A stretch of 64,000 nt of DNA from HT1-32 sp040219025 (lineage in GTDB: Bacteria; Pseudomonadota; Alphaproteobacteria; Rhodospirillales; HT1-32). The position numbers and the translations under genes were made by a program. Location of the stretch: positions 496,001-560,000 of the forward strand of contig JAVJTE010000020.1 of assembly GCA_040219025.1 (NCBI GenBank), written 5' to 3'. Each line of letters starts with the position of its first letter. Positions within the stretch are counted from its first letter, which is position 1. This document shows, piece after piece, positions 49,054-58,616 of the stretch. Under the pieces are notes generated by a model, which searched no databases, had not been told where the DNA came from, and saw only the letters and a list, made by a program, of their open reading frames with translations.

Positions 49054-52049
49054 CGGATCTGTCCCGCCCCGGCCTCTATACCATCCCGGCGGGACAGCCT
49101 TTTGTCGATCTGCTTGCCAGTGCCGTGCTGGCGGAAACCGGCGGGGATCCTGTCACCCTCAGTAGTTACCGGATATTCCTGCCGACGCGCCGGGCCTGCC
49201 GTTCCCTGCGGGAAGCCTTTCTCCGGCTGGGTGGCGGCACGGCGATGCTGCTGCCCCGGATGACCCCGCTGGGTGATCTGGATGAGGACGAAGCCCTGTT
49301 ATCCGATGCGGCTCCTCTGGACGGCGAGAACGATCTGGCTGCTCCGCCGGCGATTGCCGACCTGCAGCGCATTCTGATTCTGTCGACCCTGATCCGGAAA
49401 TTTGCCGAACGCCGGGGAACCGGGCCGCAGACGCCGGCACAATCGGTTGAGCTGGCCCGCGAACTGGCGCGGCTGCTCGACGAGACACAGACCGAACGGC
49501 TGGATTTCACCGGTCTCGCCGGACTGGCCCCGGAAAGCTATGCCGGACACTGGCAGCAGACCCTGACATTCCTTGAAATCGTCACCGCCTCCTGGCCGGA
49601 TATTCTGCAGGGCAGGGGTCTGCTGGACCGGGCGGTTCGCCGTAACCGGATCATCGAAAATCAGGCCAGTGCCTGGGCCGCCACACCGCCACCCTATCCG
49701 GTGATTGCCGCAGGCTCGACCGGGTCGGTACCGGCAACGGCGGATCTGCTGACCGTGATTGCTGGCCTGCCGCAGGGACGGGTGGTGTTGCCGGGGTTTG
49801 ACCGTGAAATGGAAGCGGCTGAAGCCCGTGTGGTCGGCGAGACCCATCCGCAATACGGCATGTTGCGGCTGGTCGATCATATGGGAATTGCCCCGGATCA
49901 GGTGCAGCTCTGGCCCGGTGCGGTCACGGAGGCACCGGATATGGACCGTCGCAGGCTGATCAGTGAGGCCCTGCGCCCGGCAGAAACCACGGAACGCTGG
50001 CGTGATCTGGCCCCGCCACGGGCCGATGCCCTGCTGGGCTTTGAATTGCTGACCTGTCCGACGCCGCAGGAGGAAGCCGGGGTTATCGCCCTGCTGATGC
50101 GCGAGGCGCTGGAGATACCGGCACGCACCGTGGCGCTTGTCACGCCTGACCGTACACTGGCCCGTCGGGTCTCCGGCCTGCTGGAACGCTGGGATCTGGA
50201 GGTTGATGATTCTGCTGGCCAGCCGCTGGCCTCGACCCCGGCCGGCAGTTTCCTGCTGTTGCTGGCAGAAGCGGCGGATGCGGCCTTTGCGCCGGTGCCG
50301 CTGCTGTCCCTGCTGAAACATCCGCTGTCGGCGCTGGGGCAGTCGCCGGAACGGTTCCGGCGGGATGTACGGGCACTTGAGATCGCCGTGCTGCGCGGCC
50401 CGGCCCCGGCAGCGGGCTTTGACGGCCTGCGTGTGGTGGCGGCGGTGCTGCAGCCGGACCGCAGGGCGCGGATTGAACAGATGATCGACCGGCTGGAACA
50501 GGCGCTGGGCGGATATGCGGCGCTGGTCTCCGGCGGCGGAGATATCAGTGCCATGCTGACAGCCCATATCGCAGCGATGGAAGCACTGGCAGCAACAGAT
50601 GAAGAAACCGGTGCAGCGCGTCTCTGGCGGGGCGATGATGGTGAGGCGTCCTCGGCCTTTCTGGAGGATTTGCGCGACGCGACAGATGGCCTCCCTCCAA
50701 TCGCCGCAGATGACTGGTCGGAACTGCTGACCGTCTTGCTGGCCGGATCTACTGTCCGGCGGCGGTTCGGGCAGCATCCCAGACTGTCGATCCTGAGTCC
50801 GATGGAAGCCCGTCTGCAACAATTTGATCAGGTCATTCTGGGCGGTCTCAATGAACAGGTCTGGCCCCCGGCAGACCGTGCCGACCCCTGGATGAGCCGC
50901 CCGATGCGCCGCGAGTTCGGCCTGCCCACGGCGGACCGACGGGTCGGGCTGGCAGCACATGACTTTGCCCAGCTGGCAAGTCAGCCCGATGTCATCATGA
51001 CCCGCGCCGACCGCCGGGATGGTGCACCGACGGTGGCGTCGCGCTGGATCGACCGGCTGACCAACCTGCTGGACGGCTTTCACGATGACAGCGGGCAGAT
51101 CGGGCTTTCCATCAAAGGCCAGACCGCGACCTATCTCGCCTGGCTGCGCATCATGGACCGACCCCTTGCGGTAACGCCGGTCACGGCACCGGCACCACGT
51201 CCGCCGGTTGCGGCCCGCCCGACCCGGCTGTCCGTCACCCGGGTCGAGACCTGGATGCGTGATCCCTATGCGATCTATGCTGAAAAAATTCTGGGGCTCA
51301 GGGCATTGCCGGAGCTGGAAGAAGACCCGAGCGCGGCTGATTACGGCACCGCCATCCATGCAGCGCTGGAGCAGTTCACAAAACAGTATCAGGGCAATAT
51401 TCCGCCGGACGCTATCGAACAATTGCTGCGGATCGGCCGGGAGATCTTTGCCGCACAGGCCGCGCGCCCGGCAGTGATGGCGTTCTGGCAGCCCCGGTTC
51501 GAACGGATTGCCGAATGGTTTGTGCTGACCGAGCATAACCGCTGGACGGGTATCGAGAACGCGCTGGTGGAACTGCGGGGGGAATTGTCCATCGCCTCGC
51601 CTGCGGGGGTATTCCTGCTGACCTGCACGGCAGACCGGCTGGACCGGCTGGTTGGTGGCGGGGCCACCATCATCGACTACAAAACCGGCGCGCCACCTCC
51701 CCGCAAGGAAGTCGAGGCCGGGTTTGCGCCGCAGCTCCCGCTGGAAGCGGCCATTGCCCGGGCCGGCGGATTTCCCGGTCTTGGCCCGGTGGAAGTGACC
51801 AACCTCGAATACTGGCGGGTGTCCGGCGGTGAGGAGGCGGGCAAGATCATTGACGTGGCGAAAGGGGCGGCGGGTGATCTCGCAAAAGATGCCCTTGAGG
51901 GTCTGACGGAACGGATCGCCGAATTTGCCCGTCCGGAGACCCCTTATGTTGCCCGGCCCTACCCGGCCTTTGCCCCGAAATACAGCGACTATGAACATCT
52001 GTCGCGGGTGCGGGAGTGGTCGGTCGGTGACAATGGAGGCAACGAATGA
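49050..52049 (+). CDS. addB: double-strand break repair protein AddB
   Basis: A 999-residue alphaproteobacterial-type AddB, the inactive-helicase plus nuclease partner of AddA. N-terminal FLPTRRACRSLREAF near residue 44 stands in for a helicase domain; a PD-(D/E)XK nuclease at the C-terminus has DRLDRLVGG followed by IIDYKTG near 865-885. The four cysteines that hold an iron-sulfur cluster in Bacillus AddB are not present around the nuclease domain. Start overlaps murU and the stop overlaps addA, each by four bases. Confidence 0.94.
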   Translation: MTDLSRPGLYTIPAGQPFVDLLASAVLAETGGDPVTLSSYRIFLPTRRACRSLREAFLRLGGGTAMLLPRMTPLGDLDEDEALLSDAAPLDGENDLAAPPAIADLQRILILSTLIRKFAERRGTGPQTPAQSVELARELARLLDETQTERLDFTGLAGLAPESYAGHWQQTLTFLEIVTASWPDILQGRGLLDRAVRRNRIIENQASAWAATPPPYPVIAAGSTGSVPATADLLTVIAGLPQGRVVLPGFDREMEAAEARVVGETHPQYGMLRLVDHMGIAPDQVQLWPGAVTEAPDMDRRRLISEALRPAETTERWRDLAPPRADALLGFELLTCPTPQEEAGVIALLMREALEIPARTVALVTPDRTLARRVSGLLERWDLEVDDSAGQPLASTPAGSFLLLLAEAADAAFAPVPLLSLLKHPLSALGQSPERFRRDVRALEIAVLRGPAPAAGFDGLRVVAAVLQPDRRARIEQMIDRLEQALGGYAALVSGGGDISAMLTAHIAAMEALAATDEETGAARLWRGDDGEASSAFLEDLRDATDGLPPIAADDWSELLTVLLAGSTVRRRFGQHPRLSILSPMEARLQQFDQVILGGLNEQVWPPADRADPWMSRPMRREFGLPTADRRVGLAAHDFAQLASQPDVIMTRADRRDGAPTVASRWIDRLTNLLDGFHDDSGQIGLSIKGQTATYLAWLRIMDRPLAVTPVTAPAPRPPVAARPTRLSVTRVETWMRDPYAIYAEKILGLRALPELEEDPSAADYGTAIHAALEQFTKQYQGNIPPDAIEQLLRIGREIFAAQAARPAVMAFWQPRFERIAEWFVLTEHNRWTGIENALVELRGELSIASPAGVFLLTCTADRLDRLVGGGATIIDYKTGAPPPRKEVEAGFAPQLPLEAAIARAGGFPGLGPVEVTNLEYWRVSGGEEAGKIIDVAKGAAGDLAKDALEGLTERIAEFARPETPYVARPYPAFAPKYSDYEHLSRVREWSVGDNGGNE

Positions 52050-55000
52050 CCAGCATTCTGCCGCCGGGTGCACCCGACCCGAACGAACAGCAGCGCAAGG
52101 CCGCCGACCCCCGGGCATCGGTCTGGGTGTCGGCCTCTGCCGGGTCCGGCAAGACCAAGGTGCTGACCGACCGGGTGCTGACCCTGCTGCTGACCGGCTC
52201 CGCCCCGGGACGGGTGCTCTGTATTACCTTTACCAAGGCGGCGGCGGCGGAAATGTCGAACCGCATTTCGGCCCAACTCGGCAAATGGTCGACGCTTCCG
52301 GACAATGCGGCGCTGATTGCCGACCTGACCGGGCTTCTGGGTCGTGCGCCGACCGATGCCGAACAGATTCGCGCGCGCCGCCTGTTTGCCACAGTACTGG
52401 ATACGCCGGGCGGCATGAAAATCCAGACGGTCCACGCCTTTTGCCAGTCTGTGTTGCAGCGGTTTCCGCTGGAAGCGGGTATCAGTCCGAATTTTGTTGT
52501 GCTGGATGAACGTGATGCCCGGGTGCTGCTGAAATCGGCCATTGATGACCTGATCGGCCTGGCGGGTGCCGGCGGCGATCCGGCGCTGGGTGAGGCGATG
52601 GCGGTTCTGACCCGCCGCACCCACGAGACGACCTTTCCCGACCTGATCTCGGCCCTGATGGGCGAGCGGGGACGGATTGCCCGCATTCTCGAACGCCATG
52701 GTGATGCGAAATCGCTGCATGATGCGGTATGTGACGTTCTCGGCCTTGATCCGGCGGCGACGCCGGAGGGGCTGGAACAGCAGTTCTGTGCCAGTGACAG
52801 TTTTGATGATGCCGGGTTGCGCCGTGCCTTGGCGGTGCTGGATCAGGGCGGCAAGACGGACCAGAAGAACCAGCCTGTCCTCGCCCGCTGGCTGTCCTCG
52901 GATCCCGCCGCCCGGCGGTCGGTGATCGACGATTACCTCGGCATCTATCTGACGGGTAAGGATGAAATCCGCGCTAATCTCTGTACCAGGGCGGTCGAGA
53001 CTCTGGCACCGGGCACAGCAGATATCCTCTATATCGAAGCTGTCCGGTGCAGGGCTTTTCTGGAGGCCCGCAAGGCGCTGGTCGTTGCGGAGGCGACGCT
53101 TGCCCTGCTGACACTGGCTGACCGCCTGAGCAGCAGATATGCCCGCATGAAGGCGCTGCGCAATGTGCTGGATTACGATGACCTGATCCTGAAAACCCGC
53201 GACCTGCTGGCGGTTGAAGGCAATGTCGGCTGGGTTCTGTTCAAGCTGGATCGCGGTATCGATCATGTGCTGGTTGACGAGGCGCAGGATACCAACCCGG
53301 AACAGTGGGAAGTGATTGAACGCCTGACCGGCGAGTTCTTTGCGGGAGAGTCGGCGCATGAGCGTCCGCCGACAGTTTTTGCGGTGGGTGACGGCAAACA
53401 GTCAATCTACAGCTTCCAGCGGGCCGACCCGCGCGAATTCGTCCGGATGCGGGACCGGTTCTCGGCCAGGGCATCCGCGGCGGAGCGCCGGTGGGCAGAG
53501 GTGCCGCTGCAGATGTCCTTCCGCTCGACCACCGCCGTGCTGGCCGCAGTCGATCATACTTTCGCCGGTCCCGGTGTCAGTGATGGCGTGGCCATTGGTG
53601 AGAGCGAGATTCGCCATTATGCCTGGCGCAGTGGTCATGCCGGTCTGGTTGAACTCTGGCCCCCGGTCGAGCCGGATGTCACCGATGACCCGCCAGCCTG
53701 GAAACCGCCGCTGGAGCCACAGCTGGGTGAAAGCGCCCCGGCGCGGGTCGCCGGCCTGATTGCCGACGATATCGCCGGACGGATTGACCGTGGCGAGATG
53801 CTGGCCAGCCGCGGGCGGCCCCTCCGCGCATCCGATTTTCTGGTGCTCGTCAGAACCCGGGGTCTGTTTGTCGAACATCTGGTGCGGGCGCTGAAGGCGC
53901 GGGATGTGGAGATCGCCGGGGTCGACCGGATGATTCTGAAAGAACAGATCGCGGTGATGGATCTGGTGGCGCTGGGCCGTTTTCTGCTGCTGCCGGAAGA
54001 TGACCTTAATCTTGCCTGCCTGCTGAAAAGCCCGCTGGTCGGGCTGACGGAAGACGAGCTGTTCGAAGTTGCCTGGGACCGCCCGGCAGGGCTGTGGGAT
54101 GCCTTGCGTAATTCTCCTCTGCCGAATGCTGTCGCGGCGACCGGCTGGCTGCGCGAGTTGCTGGCACAGGCCGATTATGTCCGCCCCTTCGAGTTGTATG
54201 AACGGGTGCTGGATGGTGACGGGGGCCGCCGGAAATTCCTCGGGCGGCTGGGGCAGGATTGTGCCGACCCGATCAACGAGTTCATCACTCTCTGTCTCAA
54301 CTTTGAGCGTGGCAACACGCCGTCCCTGCAGGGTTTTCTGCACTGGTTCGAGACCGGTGATGTGGAAATCAAGCGTGACCCGGAATCCGGCGAGAGCGAC
54401 GCCGTGCGGATCATGACCGTACATGGCGCGAAGGGGCTTCAGGCACCGGTGGTCTATCTGCCGGACACCCTGCAGGCTCCGACACGGGGTGCCCTGATTC
54501 AGTGGGATCCGGACAAAGAAGCAGGGGGCATGCCCCTCTGGTCGCCGCAGGCCCCGCTGGACAGCGCGGAAGTGAAGCGCCGCAAGGAACTCGGCAAGGT
54601 GATGCGGGATGCGGAATATCGCCGGCTGCTCTATGTCGCGATGACCCGGGCCGAGGACCGGCTGTATATCTGCGGCTGGAAGAACCGGCAGAAAGAGCCG
54701 GAGGGGTGCTGGTACAATCTGGTCCTGAATGGCCTCGAAGGTGAAGCCATGGAGATCACGGATGCCCGGTTTGAAACTCCGGTTCTGCGGCTGGAAAATG
54801 ACCAGACGCGCGATCCTGCGACCGAACAGCATGACCTGACCGAAACCCGCATTCTGCCATTACCGGACTGGGCGCTGCGGTCTGCCCCGGTTGATCCGGA
54901 ACCGTCTGACCCGCTCAGCCCGTCGCGTCCGGACGAGGAAGACCCGCCGGTCCGCTCGCCGCTGACGGATGGCGACAACCGGGACCGGTTCCTGCGTGGC

Positions 55001-55489
55001 AAGCTGGTCCACCGGATGCTGCAAAGCCTGCCGGATATCGATCCGGCCCGTCGCCAGAATGTAGGCGCTGCCTATCTGGCACAGCCCGGCCACCGGCTGA
55101 GCGAAAGCCAGCAGGAGGCCATTCTGACGGAAACACTGGCGGTCATGAGCCGCCCCGGTTTCGCTGACCTGTTTACCGGGGCTGCGGTTGCCGAGGCGCC
55201 GATTGTCGGAACGGTTCAGACGCAGGCCGGACCGCGTGTTGTCTCCGGCCAGATTGACCGGATCGTGATCACCGGCGACCGGGTTCTGGTGGTCGATTAC
55301 AAGACCAACCGTCCGCCGCCGGCGGATGTTGCTGACGTGCCGCTGGTCTATCTCCGCCAGATGGCGCTCTACCGGCGTTTGCTGATGACGATTTATCCGG
55401 GGAAAACAGTTGATTGCGCTTTGTTATGGACGGACGGGCCAATTCTGATGAGACTCCCCGTTGAGTCGATGGAACGGGCCGCGCCTTGA
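52046..55489 (+). CDS. addA: double-strand break repair helicase/nuclease AddA
   Basis: A 1147-residue UvrD-family helicase with C-terminal nuclease. Motifs in order: Walker A SASAGSGKTKVLTDR near 29-43, ITFTKAAAAEM, VDEAQDTNPEQW near 411, VGDGKQSIYSFQ near 448, VHGAKGLQAPVVYLPD near 793, YVAMTRAEDRLY near 863, and the nuclease VVDYKTNRPPP near 1080. With AddB it processes broken ends for RecA. Last gene of the tsaE operon proper; trxA follows after a 90-bp gap with its own leader. Confidence 0.96.
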   Translation: MTSILPPGAPDPNEQQRKAADPRASVWVSASAGSGKTKVLTDRVLTLLLTGSAPGRVLCITFTKAAAAEMSNRISAQLGKWSTLPDNAALIADLTGLLGRAPTDAEQIRARRLFATVLDTPGGMKIQTVHAFCQSVLQRFPLEAGISPNFVVLDERDARVLLKSAIDDLIGLAGAGGDPALGEAMAVLTRRTHETTFPDLISALMGERGRIARILERHGDAKSLHDAVCDVLGLDPAATPEGLEQQFCASDSFDDAGLRRALAVLDQGGKTDQKNQPVLARWLSSDPAARRSVIDDYLGIYLTGKDEIRANLCTRAVETLAPGTADILYIEAVRCRAFLEARKALVVAEATLALLTLADRLSSRYARMKALRNVLDYDDLILKTRDLLAVEGNVGWVLFKLDRGIDHVLVDEAQDTNPEQWEVIERLTGEFFAGESAHERPPTVFAVGDGKQSIYSFQRADPREFVRMRDRFSARASAAERRWAEVPLQMSFRSTTAVLAAVDHTFAGPGVSDGVAIGESEIRHYAWRSGHAGLVELWPPVEPDVTDDPPAWKPPLEPQLGESAPARVAGLIADDIAGRIDRGEMLASRGRPLRASDFLVLVRTRGLFVEHLVRALKARDVEIAGVDRMILKEQIAVMDLVALGRFLLLPEDDLNLACLLKSPLVGLTEDELFEVAWDRPAGLWDALRNSPLPNAVAATGWLRELLAQADYVRPFELYERVLDGDGGRRKFLGRLGQDCADPINEFITLCLNFERGNTPSLQGFLHWFETGDVEIKRDPESGESDAVRIMTVHGAKGLQAPVVYLPDTLQAPTRGALIQWDPDKEAGGMPLWSPQAPLDSAEVKRRKELGKVMRDAEYRRLLYVAMTRAEDRLYICGWKNRQKEPEGCWYNLVLNGLEGEAMEITDARFETPVLRLENDQTRDPATEQHDLTETRILPLPDWALRSAPVDPEPSDPLSPSRPDEEDPPVRSPLTDGDNRDRFLRGKLVHRMLQSLPDIDPARRQNVGAAYLAQPGHRLSESQQEAILTETLAVMSRPGFADLFTGAAVAEAPIVGTVQTQAGPRVVSGQIDRIVITGDRVLVVDYKTNRPPPADVADVPLVYLRQMALYRRLLMTIYPGKTVDCALLWTDGPILMRLPVESMERAAP

Positions 55490-55579
55490 CGTGTCACCGT
55501 TCCGGTCCCAGATATCGGGCAAATGAACCCACCCCGCGCCGCCGGTAATCGGGCGGCCTCACGACAAGGATTATAAAAC

Positions 55580-55900
55580 ATGAGCACCAAGGCAGTTTCC
55601 GACGACAGTTTTGACGAAGACGTTCTCAAGGCCGACCACCCGGTTCTGGTCGATTTCTGGGCAGAATGGTGCGGCCCCTGCAAGCAGATCGGCCCGGCAC
55701 TGGAAGAACTTGCGGCTGAGCTCGGTGGCAAGGTGACGATCGCCAAGGTCAATATCGATGATAACCCGATGACCCCGTCGAAATACGGCGTTCGCGGTAT
55801 TCCGACGCTGATGCTGTTCAAGGGTGGTGATGTTGCCGCAACCAAGGTTGGCGCGCTGCCGAAAAGCCAGCTGTTTGACTGGGTCAAGGGCGAGATCTGA
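55580..55900 (+). CDS. trxA: thioredoxin
   Basis: A 106-residue thioredoxin with the active site AEWCGPCKQIG (Cys31, Cys34) and the cis-proline loop GIPTLMLFK near 74. It is the general disulfide reductase of the cytoplasm. AAGGA precedes the start. The addA-trxA order is conserved in alphaproteobacteria. A small GCCGCC/GGGCGGC hairpin lies in the gap upstream. Confidence 0.97.
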   Translation: MSTKAVSDDSFDEDVLKADHPVLVDFWAEWCGPCKQIGPALEELAAELGGKVTIAKVNIDDNPMTPSKYGVRGIPTLMLFKGGDVAATKVGALPKSQLFDWVKGEI

Positions 55901-55933
55901 ACCGGACCCGGCTTTCTGACTGAATGAACACCC

Positions 55934-56042
55934 CCTCATCCTGAGCCTGTTTCAGGACCTCTTCCGAACAGTAGATGTCAGTCCGGACAGGCCTGATGCC
56001 ACCGGCGGGGATCCTGAAACGGGTTCAGGATGAGGCTTTTTT
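55934..56042 (+). repeat. long inverted repeat (family B) between trxA and a hydrolase gene
   Basis: Two 24-bp arms, 55934-55957 and 56012-56035, are inverted copies with two mismatches. Their shared core reads CCTCATCCTGA..C.GTTTCA on the outer side. The second arm also folds on itself (TCCTGAA/TTCAGGA) and is followed by six T, so it could terminate trxA. Similar CTGAAACGGGTTCAGGATGAGG elements are widespread in alphaproteobacteria. Confidence 0.7.
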
Positions 56043-56066
56043 GGTCCGGGAGGTACTGTCTGTGCC

Positions 56067-56786
56067 TCAGCCTGTTACCAGGTTCCGGCTCCAGTCACGG
56101 ATCGCTTTCAGCAGGGCGGCAGGCTGTTCCACAGGCGTCATATGACCGCAGTCCGGGATGATAACCAGATCGGCATTCGGGATCCCGTCGCGTAATTCCG
56201 CTGCTTCCTCGATGCCGCGAAGGCGGTCCTGATCGCCGGTCACGACCAGTGTCGGGCAGATAATATTGCCGAGTGTCGGGCGCTCGTCCTCACGCCGGAT
56301 TGACAGCTGGTTGAGAAAAGCCTGCCGTCCTAGTCGGATCGACATGGCATGCAGGCGCTCGATCAGGGCCTTGTCTGTTTCGATATCCGGATGCAGGGCG
56401 CGGGACAGGGCCTTGCGTGAAATCCCCCTGTAGGTCCGGGTTTCCTGGGCGGCCAGAGCCACGCGGTTGCGTTCTCGCCGGACATCCGTGTCACCCCGGG
56501 CCGACGAATTGATGATGACCAGCCCCTGCACGAGATCAGGTGCCAGCAGCGCCAGTTTACGGGCGGCGAAGCCACCCATGGAAAAGCCGATGACAAGCGT
56601 CGGGCCGGTCAGGCTGGCTGCCAGAGACTGCGCCATCCGGTCAAGGTCGCCGGATGCTGACAGATCACCAAACCGATAGTTCCCGATATCTGCGAGTCCC
56701 GGAAGGATATCGCTCCATAAATCGTCGTCACACATGAATCCGGGCAGCAGGATGATATCCGGCCCTGCCGGGGCAGGCTTTGCCAT
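56067..56786 (-). CDS. alpha/beta hydrolase
   Basis: A 239-residue alpha/beta-hydrolase. Oxyanion region LLPGFMCDDDLW near residues 14-25, nucleophile elbow GFSMGG near 86-91, acid TGDQDRL near 184-190, and catalytic His in PDCGHMTP near 213-220. No signal peptide. Its start shares one base with the stop of the upstream LysR gene. Possibly works on the product of the dehalogenase-like enzyme; substrate unknown. Confidence 0.88.
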   Translation of the reverse strand: MAKPAPAGPDIILLPGFMCDDDLWSDILPGLADIGNYRFGDLSASGDLDRMAQSLAASLTGPTLVIGFSMGGFAARKLALLAPDLVQGLVIINSSARGDTDVRRERNRVALAAQETRTYRGISRKALSRALHPDIETDKALIERLHAMSIRLGRQAFLNQLSIRREDERPTLGNIICPTLVVTGDQDRLRGIEEAAELRDGIPNADLVIIPDCGHMTPVEQPAALLKAIRDWSRNLVTG

Positions 56787-57682
56787 CAGGCAATCTCCTC
56801 AATGATTTTCCGCAACCAGACATGGGTCGCGTCGTTGTCTGTACGCCGATGCCAGTACAGGGACCAGTCAAAACCGGGTTCCGTCAGCGGCGAAGGTGCC
56901 AGTGTCAGGTTGCGCCCGGCAACAAGGCGGGTCGCGATGCTTTCCGGGACGACGGCCAGCAGGTCGGTCTGTTCAATGATCTCCGGCAGGGCAAGCCAGT
57001 GCGGCAGGGTCAGCACGATCCGGCGTTTCAGCCCGGCGGCGGCCAGCTGCCGGTCGATGAAGCGATCATCCAGCGGGCTTTGCGAGACCCGGACCTGCGG
57101 CAGGGCGGCAAATGTCGCGGCTGTCAGGATGGTATCACCAGGGGCGGCCCCGGCACGGGTCAGACAGACCAGCCGGTCACCGAACAGGATGGCCTGTCGG
57201 ATCGACTTTGGTGCGGTGAGGCCGGTTGAAACTGCGAGGTCGATATCTCCGCGCTCCAGCGCATCGACGGTACCTTCCGGCGACAGATGGACAACTTCCA
57301 GACTGATGCCGGGCGCGGTTTCCGCCAGTCGCTGCAGCAGTTCCGGCAGGATAAGCGCGGACAGCAGATCAGACAGCCGCAGGCGAAAGGTCATCTGGCT
57401 GGCGGCAGGATCAAAACCCTGCGGTTCCTCGATCAGCCGGTTGATTTCCTTCAGCAGGCGGCTGACTTCCGGTGCCAGCTGGATCGCCCGTTCCGTCGCC
57501 GCCATGCCGCCGCCCTGGCGAACCAGCAGGTCATCGCCAAACAGATAGCGCAGCCGGCTCAGCGCCGCACTCATTGCCGGCTGTCCAAGACCCAGCAGGT
57601 CGCCGGCGCGCCCGACATGACGGGTTCGCATCAGGGCGTCAAAGGCGACCAGCAGGTTCAGGTCAACACGGCGCAGATTCAT
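56786..57682 (-). CDS. LysR-family regulator
   Basis: A 298-residue LysR protein, close to the NodD-like subgroup. HTH region: DLNLLVAFDALMRTRHVGRA followed by GQPAMSAALSRLRYLFGDDL. It is sandwiched between the haloacid dehalogenase-like gene (four-base gap) and the hydrolase gene and is co-transcribed with both, so it likely autoregulates the trio, perhaps through the dyad at 58445-58462. Confidence 0.88.
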   Translation of the reverse strand: MNLRRVDLNLLVAFDALMRTRHVGRAGDLLGLGQPAMSAALSRLRYLFGDDLLVRQGGGMAATERAIQLAPEVSRLLKEINRLIEEPQGFDPAASQMTFRLRLSDLLSALILPELLQRLAETAPGISLEVVHLSPEGTVDALERGDIDLAVSTGLTAPKSIRQAILFGDRLVCLTRAGAAPGDTILTAATFAALPQVRVSQSPLDDRFIDRQLAAAGLKRRIVLTLPHWLALPEIIEQTDLLAVVPESIATRLVAGRNLTLAPSPLTEPGFDWSLYWHRRTDNDATHVWLRKIIEEIA

Positions 57683-57686
57683 CCGG

Positions 57687-58397
57687 TCATCCGGTCAGTG
57701 CCGCCGCCAGTTCGGTGAAATCTGCGGTGATCAGGTCCGGCTGATGCGGGGTTTCACCAAACGGCCGTTTGCGGCGGTCAATGAAGGCGGCGCGCATGCC
57801 CCAGCATTTCGCACCGATACAGTCGAAGGCGTGGTTGGCAACGAACAGGCAGTTCGAGCGGTCTTCGCCGATGATTTCGGCAGCCGTCGCATAGGTTTTC
57901 CAGTGCGGTTTGAAATAGCCGGATTCCTGAACCGAAATCACATGATCGAAGGGGAAACCGATATGGGGCTTCGCAGCTTCCAGCATGTCACGGTCACCAT
58001 TCGACAGGATGGCAAGCTTGTAGCCGGCCTCGCGCAGGCGGGCCAGTGCGGTCAGCACATCGGGGAAGGGTTTCAGCTTTTCGATCTCGGCGACCAGCCA
58101 GCGAACTTCGTCCTGCGTATAGCTGATGCCGCAACGGTCCATCACGAAACTGACCGCGCGGTGGCCGATTTCACGGTAGGGGGTATGGCCGCGATCACCG
58201 AGCGCATCGATCATCGAATTCTCGAAATGTGTACGCCGCCACCAGGTCACGAAGCGATGGGCTTCACCATCCCAGCCTTTTTTCTTCAAAAAAGGCGTGG
58301 CGATTTCGGTAAGGCCTTTCTGCATGTCGACAATGGTGCCGTACTGGTCAAAGACCAGAACACGGGTTTCACGGGCGAGAACGGATACTGCGGTCAT
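57687..58397 (-). CDS. HAD-superfamily hydrolase, 2-haloacid dehalogenase type II-like
   Basis: A 236-residue HAD protein. The nucleophile Asp lies in VFDQYGTIVD near residues 15-24, motif II is LSNGD near 131, the Lys is in YFKPHWKTY near 156, and motif IV is ANHAFDCIGAKCWG near 182-195. This set resembles L-2-haloacid dehalogenases rather than phosphatases. Substrate may be a haloacid or a phosphate ester. A GGAG ribosome site precedes the ATG. Confidence 0.85.
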   Translation of the reverse strand: MTAVSVLARETRVLVFDQYGTIVDMQKGLTEIATPFLKKKGWDGEAHRFVTWWRRTHFENSMIDALGDRGHTPYREIGHRAVSFVMDRCGISYTQDEVRWLVAEIEKLKPFPDVLTALARLREAGYKLAILSNGDRDMLEAAKPHIGFPFDHVISVQESGYFKPHWKTYATAAEIIGEDRSNCLFVANHAFDCIGAKCWGMRAAFIDRRKRPFGETPHQPDLITADFTELAAALTG

Positions 58398-58444
58398 GAG
58401 TCATCTCCGGTAAGGGGGAGGCCTTTATCGCCCGGGAAACAGAA

Positions 58445-58462
58445 TTATCATAATCGATAATA
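58445..58462. promoter_or_regulatory. dyad in AT-rich promoter region of the dehalogenase operon
   Basis: ATTATCataatcGATAAT: perfect 6-bp arms with a 6-bp spacer, 48 bp before the HAD gene start in the most AT-rich patch of the region. A candidate site for the operon's LysR protein. Confidence 0.4.
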
Positions 58463-58616
58463 AAAATTTCTATATTGATTAAAACGATTTATTAGCGACG
58501 ATCATCCGGTTTTGCCAATTCCTGCATGGCAGATATTCGCCCCTGTACATCACAGGGCACCGTCGCTAAATGACATATATGGTCTCACACAAAAGGTTAT
58601 GAGGAGAATTCCCTTG

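Noticed and set aside
49299..52118. Minus-strand open frame of 939 codons opposite addB
   Set aside because: Antisense shadow of a clear AddB gene; no motifs or ribosome site.
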